DNA of 64,000 bases from Euleptes europaea (lineage: Eukaryota > Chordata > Lepidosauria > Squamata > Sphaerodactylidae). The stretch covers positions 98,873,171 to 98,937,170 of the forward strand of contig NC_079319.1 of the NCBI RefSeq assembly GCF_029931775.1, read 5' to 3'. Of this stretch, positions 54,801 through 64,000 are shown one piece after another. The notes beneath the pieces are model-generated. The model made no database searches. It saw nothing but the letters and a program-made list of their open reading frames with translations, and had not been told where the DNA came from. The position numbers were made by a program, and so were the translations under genes. Within the stretch, counting starts at the first letter, position 1, and each line of letters begins with the position of its first letter.

Positions 54801-57556
54801 TGGGGGGGGGGCCTCGCTCTGAGCCCCCTGCCTTTCGATTCCTCGCCCGGGTGGGGGTGGGTGGGCGGGAAGCACAGATTTGGTAGAAATCCCCCCTGCC
54901 CAGATTCTCCGGAGCGGGGTGGATTTTGGGTTTGGTATTTTTCTGGTTCAGGTTTATTAACCTAAAAATTTCCATTAAAAATCCAGGTTTTCCAGATTTA
55001 TCAAAAATTTCCAGGTTTGATAAACCCAAACCCAAAATATAGCAAAAATAATTGGTGCATGCCCGTAGTTCTAGTTACAGCTGTATATAGCCTTACAGCT
55101 AAATGTTTCAGGTGTTCTTAAAGAGAGGAAAACAAAACTCTAATGTATGCCATGAGAAATTAATTTATCTATATATCATTTTAAAGTCTTCTTCTCTTCC
55201 CACATGCAGCAATTTGTGTTCTGTGCACTGAAGCTGTTCCTGACCCAAGTAAGCAATGTTGACTTTCAAAATGCTCCAGAAGAATTCAGGAAGATTATAA
55301 ACGCATGGGTTGAAGTCCAAACACATGGTATGAACAAATCTCCTTTCAGCTGCTCATCCGTGAGTTGACTTTAAAAAATCACAGTTACCTTGCAGTTGAA
55401 AACCTCTGGTCTCACTAATCTGTTCTGTATTTTTTATGGCTATACTTCCTCCCTGGCCCTGCTAGTTCATCCCTCAGACTTGTACAACACAAACAAATGG
55501 TGATCGAGGAAACTCCAGTAAGCCATGCTTCCTCTTTTCACATAACCTGTGCATTGTGCAAAGCATGGGGCCTCCTTATATGCAATGAGATCTACAAACT
55601 CACCACAGGGAAAATGCACACTGTACATAGGGTTGCCAGACCCCTGACGGTGGGCGAGGGATCCCCCACTTTGTGCCTCCCCCCCCACCACAGTGCCATC
55701 CGGCTGGCTGGTGGAGGTCTTACCAGGCTTAAAATGAGGCCAAGGCCTTGGCATCCTCTGCGTGATGACATCACTTCTGGAAGTGATGTCATCACACAGG
55801 CAACGACAGGGGAGATGCAACACTCTATGGTAAAAACAGCTCCTACCGTAGAGTTTTTGTCCAAATACCAGAGTGTCTCCCTCATCGTTGCTGACATGAC
55901 ATCATCATGCAGGAGACGTTGAGTCCAAGGTCTCATTTTGAGTATGGTAATGTTTCCCCTCCCCTGCTGATGGCTAGGAGGAACCTGGTAACCCTAACTG
56001 TACACAAAGCATGAACCATGGAAGGCACGAGTCTCTTCTATTTCCTTTGTCACCCCCAGAATGTAATGTCGAAAAATTCCCTGAGATGCAAAGGCTGATG
56101 TTTTCTTCTCTGATCATTTCACACAAGCTAGCTTGGAGCTTACAGCAAAACAAAATGAACATACATTTCTTTTAAGGCAAAATTCAGAATCTCCTACGCA
56201 AGGAAAACATCACTTCCCTAACTCAGCTGCTCCACGTGAATGCCCTGTACTTCAAAGGACAGTGGGATGTACAGTTTGACAAGTGGCGCACCAGAAAAAG
56301 CCCCTTTCATGTGACTGAGGTAGGTTCAACTAATATATTTGCATGTTGCATTTGCTTCCGCTATGTGATAGGAGCCCTTCACACAGTAAGCAGATCCCCC
56401 AGTCCCGTGGCATCTGGGAGGGTCACCTGGCACGAGTCCTCTCTGCTGGCCTTCTGCAGTCAGTCTCGGCCTCCCCAAAGCCTCCTCAGAATGGGTCAAG
56501 GAGGGAGTTCAGCTTCCCTCTTGTCCTCCGTTGCCCAGGCAAGAATGCTTCCTCTGCACACCGGAAGTCTCTCCCAGCATCTTTCTCCCTGTCTGATGTA
56601 GCACCTCCTCTTAAATGGGTTGGGCTTGACCCCTCTCATCCTCCTGTGCCCAATCACCTCCCTCCTCAACTAGTGACCAGTCAATTAGTCAGGCTGAGGG
56701 ACCTCCAGACTTAAAGCCCCGCCCTCTGCCTGGCCGAGCCCGTCGCCCCTGCAGCCACCCAACCACAGGTCCAGCTGTTCAGCTCCTGACCTCCAGCATC
56801 CCCCACCCCTCCCCCACCACCTGGTACAGGGACTGGGAACGTCCTGCACCAGGCCTTGGCCCCTCCTTCCCTTCTCCCCCTGAGTCGTGGCCCTGCCCCT
56901 GCCCCGGCCCGGAACCCTGCCCCCAATCTTCCCGGCTTCCTCCACCAGCTCTGGGCTGCGTGCTGACCCACCTTCTCACAACAGCGCTTCAGGAGCCGCT
57001 GCCCTTGGCGGGTGAAAACACGGCACTAAACTGCTCCTGGGTTCTCTTTGAGACCCAGCAGTGGGCAACGGGTACACTGTGCTCCTAGCCCTGTCAGCTG
57101 GGGCCGTCGTGGGTTTCCTCCACTGTGGGGCTGCAGCTCTTGGGGTGCGTGTGATGGAGTCTGGGAAATGCCAGGTCTCCAGACAGCATTGTTCATTGGA
57201 TGTCTTATACTGTATGAATGCATTTTTATTCTGTAATTTGCTTTCAGTCTTAGTGGGAAAGGTGGCTATAAATAAAGCAAATAAACTTGCAGCCTCTTTA
57301 TGAGCACTGCCAAATAGAAGCATTGATTTGGTTGTGAGGAGTTCATTAAACTCAGTGATGTAATGAAGCAATTCATCCTTAGATCAGAAGCCAAAGACAC
57401 TTACCAAAGCGACCCTTTCTACTCCAGTACAAAACCGGCCTACATCTTCTCAGGATATTCTGCACTACTGCATAGGATTATGGGATTTATCATACAGCTG
57501 TGACTGTTGTTAACCTTGTGTAGCACAGTGACAGAAGAATTCTTCATTTAACCCAC

Positions 57557-57644
<88 letters not shown>

Positions 57645-60600
57645 CTGACCCCATCCCCTGCTGGTCACCATGTTCTGATCAAGACATCTGCAGAAAGCCC
57701 CTGTGAACTGACAACCATAATGCCTGGAGAAGGAGATTTGGGCTCGGCCAGTTCACATGATTCCCTTCCCACTCATTGATTTGGAGCTGATGGGTTGTCT
57801 GAACATCCCTTAAGAATGTTATCTATGTGCTAGAACATCTCTGGTTCAATATGTGCCTTAGATATGACGGCACTGGACAGCATTAGAGAAGTCACTTTCT
57901 CTCAACTTCAGTTCCATTTGCATTGCAATAGGGGACTATGAATACTGAGCTACTTTACAGGGTTCTGGTACAAAGTTCTGAAATAATGGGTGAGAAGTAC
58001 TTTGTGCACTAGTTTTAAAGTGCTGTGAAATCTTATTATTTTATCTACAATAGAGAATATTTTGGCTCACAATCCCTTGTGCAATAGAGAATCCACTTTA
58101 TGAGTGTTTTGTAAGACTCTCTGTGTTGGTAATTTTATGTTGTTAAGTTTATTCTAAACATCCTGTTCATTGGTGCACTAAAGCTAGGGTAAGTAAAAGT
58201 AAGATTCACCCCTTTTTGACAATACATATCTATTCATTTGCCCTGACCTGGATGGCCCAGGCTAGCCTGATCTCGTCAGATCTCAGAAGCTAAGCAGGGT
58301 CAGCCCTGGTTAGTTTTTGGATGGGAGACCACCAAGGAATACCAGGGTTGCTGTGCAGAGGAAGGCACTGGCAAACCACCTCTGTTAGTCTCTTGCCATG
58401 AAAACCCCAAAAGGGGTCGCCATAAGTCGGCTGCAACTTGAAGGCACTTTACACACACATCTATTCATTTATTTGTGTGTGTGTTAAGTGCCGTCAAGTC
58501 GTTTCTGACTCATGGCAACCCTATGAATCAATGTCCTCCAAAGTGTCCTATCCTTAACAGCCTTGCTCAGATCTTGCAAATTGAGGGCCGTGGCTTCCTT
58601 TATAGAAGCAATCCATCTCTTGTTGGGTCTTCCTCTTTTCCTGCTGCCTTCAACTTTTCCTAGCATGATTGCCTTTTCCAGTGACTTTTGTCTTCTCATA
58701 ATATGTCCAAAGTATGACAGCCTCAGTTTAGTCATTTTAGCTTCTAGGGTCAGTTCAGGCTTGATTTGATCTATAATCCACTGAATTGTGTTTTTTTTGG
58801 CAGTCCGAGGTATCCGTAACACTCTCCTCCAACACCACATTTCAAAGGAGTCTACTTTCTTCCTGTCAGCTTTCTTCATTGTTCAGCTTTCACACCCATA
58901 CATAGTAAGGGGAGTACAATGGCATGAATTAACCTAACCTTGGTGGCCAGTGACCCATTCTTACACTTCAGAATCTTTTCTAGCTCCTTCATGGCTGCCC
59001 TAAAACATTTTAACCCTGTCTTTCCTCCCAATTAAGGCCTTTGAGGTTGAGAGCAGCCATTAAGCTGCCTTGCTGCTATAGCACCCAGCTGCCCCCTCCC
59101 AGGGCAGAGGGCACGTGGGCACCTGCCTCACCAACGCCTTCCCAAATTAGGATATCATCTAAATAAATGATAACCCCCTTAAACAATAAATCGTGCAAGA
59201 TCTCGTTAATCAGTTGCATGAAGCACGACGGAGCTCCAGACAACCCGAACAGCATCACCATAAATTCAAACAGTCCATAACAACATGAGAAGGCTGTTTT
59301 CACCTCATCCCCCTCCTTTATCCGGACCCGGTAATAAGCTTCCGCCAGGTCCAGTTTCAAGAACACCCTGCCTTCTTGGAGTTGACTTAGAAGGTCAGAG
59401 ATGAGGGGGATGGGGTAAGCGTTTCTTTCAGTGACAGCGTTAAGCCCTCTATAGTCCACACACAACCTGAGGTCCAATGTTCCCTTCTTCACGAAGAAAC
59501 ATGGTGAAGAAAACGCGGCCTTGGAAGATTGTATGAACCCCCGGGCTAAGTTCTTATCAAGGAACTCTCGTAACACAGTCTTTTCTTGGGGGCTCATGGG
59601 ATATACCCGGGCTTTGGAGGGTTTTATGTCCTTAGTCAATTCGATGGCACAGTCCGTAGTGCGGTGAGGGGGTAGTAAATCACAGTCCTTCCCCTCAAAA
59701 ATGCCCGTGAAATCTCTATACTCCGGGGGCAGTGTCGTGGGTTCTGCCGCCGTGGCACTCTCCCCCCTCCCTCGGGCAGGTCTTCCCTGCAATGTCACTC
59801 GCATTGGGGGGAATCAAACACCACCTGGCGCTGCATCCAGTCGATGCTCGTATTGTGCCCCGCCAGCCAGTTACTCCCAAGGACCACCGGGTAAGCGATT
59901 CGAGGGGCTACCGTAAGGCTGATCTGTTCCCAGTGGTTCCCCACCCCCAACCACACTGGGCAGGAACGTAAATGGATGGGGGTCCCTTGCAGATCGCTCC
60001 CATCCATTTGACGGAAACGCAGGGGCTGGTCTAACTCAAGCGCCCCCACCTGTAAGCGGTTAAATACCTCCTGGTCTATTAAAGTCCGGGAGCACCCTGA
60101 GTCCAGTATTGCTACTACTGCAATGGGATCCCCCCCTTGGGGATTCCGTAACACCACGGGTAGTAGGAGAGTGTCCCCCTGATCACTCACCCAGGTCGGA
60201 ACCGGGTTGGTTTCCTTTAAGGTAGCCCTCTGTGTCGGTTCGCTCACAGAAAGCCCTCCTCGTTTTTTGCCGGCGACGAGTCCCTGGAACAGCAGTGATG
60301 GTCGCAGGGAGCAGGCGCCGGGTCTGCGAGCAGAGCAGTAGTCCCGTGCAGGGTGGTCGTCCCCTCCGCTTTCCTCTGGTCCGAAATCCAGGTCGCTCTG
60401 CCAGCGGTCGGTTCCGTAGATCAGTTTGGACTTTCGCTGCAAAGTGCCCCACTTTCCCGCAACGCAGGCAGGCCCCGTCCTTGAAGCGGTGCGCTCTTTC
60501 TTCCGAGAACCTACTCCGGTTCCCTTCGTCACGGTGGGACTCCGTCACGGCGCCCCCCTTGGAAGGGCCCCGGGGGGGTTCTTTCGCTGGGCGATCCTTT

Positions 60601-63600
60601 GCAAACTGAAGCATCAACTTACGGGTCTTTACTTGCGCCGCCAGCTGGATCCATTCATCAATCGTCCCCGGGTTGCCCAGGGTCAGAAAGCCGTCCAACA
60701 CTTCCCACCGCAGTCCTTCACGGAAATGTTGGACCTTGGTGGCTTCGCTCCACTCTCGTATTTTACAAAAGAGGGACTGGAACTCTTGGGCATACTCCAT
60801 GACAGAGCGGGCCCCCTGCCGTAGCCTGCACATGGCAATTTTGGCCCTCTCCCCCCAGTGGGGGTCCTCAAAACTGCATTGCAAGGCTACCAAAAACGTG
60901 CTCAGCGAGCTCAGGATCCCGGGTTTGGATTCTGTCGCTGTTACCACCCACTCTACTGCCTCCTTCTCCAGCAGGCTGATGGCGTACCGGACCCGGGGTT
61001 CTTCTGAAGGAAAAGTTTCTCCCTGGTCCTTCATGAATCTTGACAGCTGGAGCAAGAAGTGGGGCAGCTGGGCGCAGGACCCATCAAAAGAGACCTTCAG
61101 GTCCCGGGTCACAGTCCGCTTGGGCAGAACGGGTGGGGGTGTCTCCGCGCCGATGGGCGATTGAAGTCCTCTCACTGCCCCCAGCAGCGCTGTCATGCAG
61201 ACTTCTCAGTTGCGCCTGGAGATCCTGGTTTTGAAGGGTCAGGGCGCGGTTCTGCTCCCGTAGCAGTGCTTCTTCTTCTCTGGGGTAGGGGGCAGAGGTG
61301 CTGGAGCATGGATGGTTGAGGAGCCATCCCACTGGTCTACCGTCACCCATTCTTGGCTTGGCTCTTCTCCCTCTTCATATAAGTCGATCAGTGGTCCCCG
61401 ATGCAGACGGTCGAGGCCGGGATCCGTTGCCAGCCACCAGACAACCCTCCTGAAAGTGCCGTTGGTCTCCTCCATACCCCTTAATTCAGCGTGCGTTGGT
61501 AGAGAGGTCCATGCTGGCTCTCTGGTAGACACAAATGGGTGCCGTCCCGGGGCTGCTTCTTCCCGGCTCTCCCCATGGAAAGGGGTCGCTACCTGCCGAT
61601 CTTCCTAGCAGAGCAGCTTGTACGTCCGGCATGGTTTGTCGAATAGAGGAGACATCTTTTTCAGGCACAAACGAATAGAAAATAAAAAAGATGGATTCTA
61701 GCCTACTGTCAGGCTTCAGCAACACGTTGCATTCCTGGTATAAGGGACTTCACTCCAGACGATGCAGCGAGTTAAAAAGTTTTATTCAGAAAGTCAGCAA
61801 GTTCAGCAAGTCATAGAAACTTAAGGCTAGAATACAGCCATGGGGCAATATCGGTACATATATAGGGTAAATACAATGGGGTTGATTAGGTTTTAGAAAC
61901 AAAGAAACAATACAGAAGTTAACTACCGGTAAAGACTTAAGACAAAGCATACAGGAAATAAATGTGTGCATTAACTGGCTGATCTTCCCGAGTTCCCGGC
62001 TTTGTTTTGAGGGACCTGGTATCAGAGCAGCAATTTCTCGGGTGGGTCTCCATAGAGGTGCAGATCTTGGGCAGGAGACCGGGTGCAAACGGGGGGGGGG
62101 GGGGGGAAACAGAGTGCACAAAAACTCCATTTTGTCCGTGGGGGAAACCATCTTGTTTGTATCCGGGGTCGACAGAGAGCCTAGCTGACAGGTTGCCAGG
62201 TCCCCTCTGGCCACACGTGGGGGATGGGGGGTAGGATTACTAGATCCAGGTTGGGAAATTCCTAGGGATTTGGGGATGGAACTGAGGGGGCAGGGACCTC
62301 AGGGGGGTACCATGTCATAGAGTCCACCCTCCAAAGCATCCATTTTATCTAGGGGAACTGATCTCTATAATCTGGAGATGAGCTGTGATTCCAGGGGATC
62401 CCTAGGTTTTCCTCTGGCTATTTCTCCTTTTCAAGTAAAGATGGTCCTGAACAGGGGGCTGTCAGCAGTTGTGGAAACAACATCAAACTCATGAATGAAT
62501 TCAGGAGGTCAATCATAATTAGTATTTTAATTTCTTCACATCAGTTTCCTTCTTAACTTAACATGATTTCTTCCCCTGGCTGCTAAACAATACCATCTTG
62601 ATTGATTCTTTGATTCACGGTTTCTTACAGATGACCTATAATACTGTGGACCTGATGCACCACAAAGGCCAGTATAAGACAGGCACAATTGAATTATGCG
62701 ACATGCATGTTCAGGTGCTTGAAATCCCCTACAAAGATAACGAACTGAGTATGTTCATACTCTTACCAGATGACTGGAGTTCAGAAGGCCTTCAACAGGT
62801 AAAGGCACTGTGTCCGCAGGTTTATGATTCTGAACATATTCCCATGAATTCCTAAGAACACAAAAAGAGCCCAAAGGTTAATATAATCAATTCAATTCAA
62901 TTCAAAAACCTTTATTGGCATAACAAATCGTACAAGGTATTCCAGAATTTGACAAATAATAAAAACATCAATATCGAAATCTGTAGCAATAGATATGAAT
63001 AAAATGAGGTATGCCGGAGTACAGTGAATATAAGGTATATATAGAAAACGAGTGTCTACAAGTAACCGGAATAGCAGCTATTATATTTTTGTTTGATTTT
63101 TATCATTAGAGCTTGCTTCAAAAACATGGCTACTATTTCTGTAGTTTCTGGATCATACCCGTTCAGTAAAAGTCTAAACAAAGAGTGGGGGGAAGAGTTC
63201 CTATCCAAAATTGATGGCATTAAAAATTTAGTTCGTAGGTCCGCTAGCATTTCACATTCCAATAAAATATGATAAATGGAGTCTCTGATTCAAGCCACAG
63301 CCACAAATTCTCTTTTCCAATCTAATCTAATATACTGTTCCAACACTAGCCAGACAGATGTTTTCAGAAAGTGGTAAGCAGGGGCCGAGAGTGTGTGACT
63401 GGCCCAAGGTCACCCAGCAAGCTTCCATGGCGCTAGTGAGGATTTGAATCTGGGTTTCCCAGGTCTAGTCCTACGCCTTAACCACTACACCACGCTGGCT
63501 TGTACTCCCTGAGAATTGCAACATGTTCTGTGCAAAGAGGTGTGTGCTGTTCAAATTAGACTTCTGTAGAGACTTTTTCAAACATTACAGTAAAAGGTAC

Positions 63601-64000
63601 TGGGCCCCCACAAATTATGTGTAATGGGAACTCCCAAGCCCATTATCTTTCTAATATTGGTGGGTACTGGGAGGATCACGGGTAGTGTGCATTCCTGTTA
63701 TGCATATTTGGTGGGCTCCCAATAAACGTTATTGCAATGTCTGAAAAGCTGTTAGGGAAACCGGACATAAAATGTTACTTCAGTTTTTTCATTAGTATAC
63801 AAAAATTAAGATATTTAATTTCAATCTGCTGTATAAGAGTCGTACTTCCACTGTGTAATCAGGCACTAAAATCCAGTAATAAGCATGAAGAACTCCATTG
63901 CTCATAGGCCTTCTGTTATCAGTAGGGTTGCCAACTCTGGGTTAAGAAATACCTGGAGATTTTGGGGGTGGAGCCTGAGGAGGACGGGAGGGACTTCAAT
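51642..64000 (+). CDS. Third clade B serpin, partial gene (last exon outside the window)
   Basis: An ovalbumin-type serpin; five coding exons (51659-51829, 53679-53825, 55210-55327, 56177-56319, 62631-62798) give 249 codons, and the last exon with the reactive loop must lie past 64000. Junctions and phases agree, with the usual 118- and 143-base exons. Exon 2 joins directly to the exon that reads NVPEYECEKPEGNHTEFHK, so there is no separate CD-loop exon; this is the seven-exon layout of maspin and SERPINB1/6/8/9, unlike gene 2. The start ATG at 51659 has A at -3 and G at +4. No signal peptide. Resemblance is spread over SERPINB3/4/13 (IPYKDNELSMFILLP) and others, so I leave it unnamed. Inhibitory activity cannot be judged. 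Confidence 0.8.
52312..52560 (-). mobile_element. CR1 LINE, 3' end fragment
   Basis: GAACACAAGAGCATAAGAGG, CCGTCTAGTCCAGCATCACA and CCACAGTGACCAACCGGATG are the 3' end of a CR1 subfamily different from the copies near 17 and 27 kb. Confidence 0.75.
53155..53345. repeat. Degenerate AGT/AAT trinucleotide-rich repeat
   Basis: AGTAGTAATAG-like triplets dominate about 190 bp without a perfect array. It lies in the intron between exons 2 and 3 of the third serpin. Confidence 0.75.
53679..53825 (+). CDS. Third serpin, exon 3
   Basis: 49 codons from ATTATTAG to CAG|GTAGGT read NVPEYECEKPEGNHTEFHKI and end ANRFYGDDSIAFNQ. It starts and ends in phase 0 and follows exon 2 in frame. The usual VLHF motif at the start is absent. 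Confidence 0.9.
53945..54165 (-). repeat. 5S rRNA-derived SINE
   Basis: Minus strand: GGCCATCCTGATCTCATCAG, GGAGCTAAGCAGACC, GTATTTGGATAGGAGACC and the tail TCAGATGTGACTTGATGGCA. Confidence 0.75.
54619..55067. mobile_element. Candidate TAGGG-ended MITE
   Basis: TAGGGGTGTGCATATTGATG and GGTGCATGCCCGTA form short inverted ends. The flanks GTTATCAT and GTTCTAGT match at only five of eight bases, so the call is tentative. Confidence 0.45.
55210..55327 (+). CDS. Third serpin, exon 4 (118 bases)
   Basis: From CATGCAG to CATG|GTATGA it reads QFVFCALKLFLTQVSNVDF and ends INAWVEVQTHG, the clade B helix F segment. Size and phase are as in the SERPINB12-like gene. Confidence 0.93.
55628..55996. mobile_element. 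TAGGG-ended MITE with perfect 8-bp duplication, 369 bp
   Basis: The ends TAGGGTTGCCAG and CTGGTAACCCTA are inverted, and ACTGTACA flanks both sides (55620-55627 and 55997-56004). Inside is the palindromic GTGATGACATCACTTC / GAAGTGATGTCATCAC. Confidence 0.85.
56177..56319 (+). CDS. Third serpin, exon 5 (143 bases)
   Basis: From TTTTAAG to GAG|GTAGGT it reads KIQNLLRKENITSLTQLLH and VNALYFKGQWDVQFDKW. The NALYFKG.W signature is intact. Confidence 0.95.
56330..57180. other. GC-rich intronic stretch, nothing recognised
   Basis: A run of proline-rich and glycine-rich open frames on both strands follows composition. I see no gene or repeat terminus. Confidence 0.3.
57559..57643. repeat. (GT)n(GA)n compound microsatellite
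   Basis: About 43 bases of GT followed by about 41 of GA. Confidence 0.95.
58243..58458 (+). repeat. 5S rRNA-derived SINE, near full length
   Basis: CCTGGATGGCCCAGGCTAGC, GATCTCGTCAGATCTCAGAA, GCTAAGCAGGGTCAGCCCTG and GGATGGGAGACC. The tail ends in TTTACACACACA. Best-preserved copy in the window. Confidence 0.9.
58470..59030 (-). mobile_element. RTE-BovB LINE, 3' end
   Basis: The minus-strand frame at 58484-58879 reads VDSFEMWCWRRVLRIPRTA and LRLSYFGHIMRRQKSLEKA, the C-terminal region of the BovB reverse transcriptase protein. 5' truncated near 59030. Confidence 0.9.
60183..61196 (-). mobile_element. gag region of the minus-strand gypsy element
   Basis: A capsid-like stretch reads LPHFLLQLSRFMKDQGETFP and LRQGARSVMEYAQEFQSL, close in style to Sushi-type gag and to the domesticated RTL/PEG10 genes of mammals. 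The latter likeness is to the family; no domesticated gene is claimed. Confidence 0.7.
61707..62190 (-). repeat. 5' LTR of the minus-strand gypsy element
   Basis: It begins and ends with inverted TGTCAG...CTGACA and is 484 bp. A (G)n run near 62089 lies inside. Confidence 0.65.
62195..62410. mobile_element. MITE of the TGCCAACC family
   Basis: GGTTGCCAGGTCCCCTCTGG at the left, GGGAAATTCCTAGGGATTTG and GGGGAACTGATCTCTATAAT inside. The right end is eroded. Confidence 0.5.
62631..62798 (+). CDS. Third serpin, exon 6
   Basis: 56 codons from TTCTTACAG to CAG|GTAAAG begin MTYNTVDLMHHKGQYKTGT and end NELSMFILLPDDWSSEGLQQ. The start of the exon matches the ESKPVPTMHQKG stretch of gene 2 in position, and ELSMFILLP is the conserved core strand. 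Confidence 0.93.
62885..63300 (-). mobile_element. Unclassified LINE fragment, 3' end
   Basis: CAATTCAATTCAAAAACC at the left is the tail, and the minus strand reads MECEMLADLRTKFLMPSIL, homologous to 46631-46885. Confidence 0.6.
63385..63505 (-). repeat. tRNA-derived SINE, head region
   Basis: On the minus strand AGCCAGCGTGGTGTAGTGGT begins the head, with GGGAAACCCAGATTCAAATC at the B box and GGTGACCTTGGGCCAGTCAC after it. Confidence 0.65.
63923..64000. mobile_element. TAGGG-ended MITE, cut by the window end
   Basis: TAGGGTTGCCAACTCTGGGT then GGGGGTGGAGCCTGAGGAGG, the left part of the family seen at 23139 and 18091. Confidence 0.6.

Larger units (their letters stand above)
59076..62190 (-). 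mobile_element. Ty3/gypsy LTR retroelement (fossil, broken)
   Basis: On the minus strand the order is LTR (62190-61707), gag (about 61530-60180, with capsid and a zinc-knuckle region near 60440-60480), protease (VAILDSGCSRTLIDQEV near 60075-60125), and reverse transcriptase (FLKLDLAEAYYRVRI, then IYLDDILIW near 59150-59180). Gag and reverse transcriptase match the element at 4579-11589, so both belong to related Sushi-type lineages. I do not recognise an LTR at the other end. It is broken, with several breaks, and lies in the intron between exons 5 and 6 of the third serpin. Confidence 0.85.

Noticed and set aside
60183-61196. A domesticated gag (RTL/PEG10-like) host gene
   Set aside because: It sits in a recognisable broken gypsy element with protease, reverse transcriptase and an LTR beside it, so a fossil element explains it better.

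Overview
The window is vertebrate nuclear DNA, almost certainly from a squamate reptile (lizard or gecko-like). The genes are split by long introns with GT-AG sites. The repeats are of squamate type: CR1 LINEs, RTE-BovB LINEs, an L1, Sauria-type tRNA SINEs that share the BovB tail, SINEs built on 5S rRNA, and many small TAGGGTTG-ended DNA transposons. No prokaryotic features, CRISPR arrays or functional tRNA/rRNA genes were seen.

The gene content is part of the clade B (ovalbumin-type, intracellular) serpin cluster, three genes on the + strand in tandem. (1) 1137-1529 is the last coding exon of SERPINB5 (maspin), followed by a 1.2 kb 3' UTR with a poly(A) signal at 2744. (2) 17432-35832 is a complete clade B serpin in seven coding exons, 410 codons. 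It is SERPINB12-like by position beside SERPINB5 and by its reactive-centre loop, which has a canonical inhibitory hinge and a predicted P1-P1' Arg-Ser. (3) 51642 to beyond the window end is a third clade B serpin. Five coding exons are visible and the reactive-loop exon lies outside the window. It has no separate exon for the CD loop and I cannot name its orthologue. Candidate non-coding first exons are suggested near 12.6 kb for gene 2, and near 40.05 kb for gene 3 where a duplicated CCAAT segment and a TATA-like box lie upstream.

Everything else is largely repeats. 4.5-11.7 kb is a nest: a 5S-derived SINE split by a broken Ty3/gypsy element, whose 5' LTR holds a Sauria SINE and whose reverse transcriptase region holds a 1.9 kb hAT-type element with a perfect 8-bp duplication. 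13.6-17.3 kb holds CR1 copies. 27.6-31.3 kb is a minus-strand L1 in intron 6 of gene 2. 31558-32912 is a second copy of the 1.9 kb hAT family, inserted inside the splice donor of gene 2 exon 7. 36.9-38.8 kb holds two CR1 copies. 41.3-41.6 kb is a perfect 119-bp palindromic retroposon whose loop repeats 47 bp of DNA found about 0.5 kb downstream. 43.9-46.3 kb is a decayed hAT element. 47.7-49.3 kb has two fold-back elements and a Harbinger-like MITE. 59.1-62.2 kb is a second broken Ty3/gypsy element on the minus strand inside the third serpin.

The biology is therefore protease regulation by tandemly duplicated serpins, with a non-inhibitory member (maspin), a likely trypsin-like-protease inhibitor, and one member of unknown specificity, set in introns heavily loaded with transposons. 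No wholly new system is evident. The most unusual items are the palindromic element with captured local DNA, the splice-site insertion, the hammerhead-like motifs in two repeats, and the duplicated promoter-like segment.
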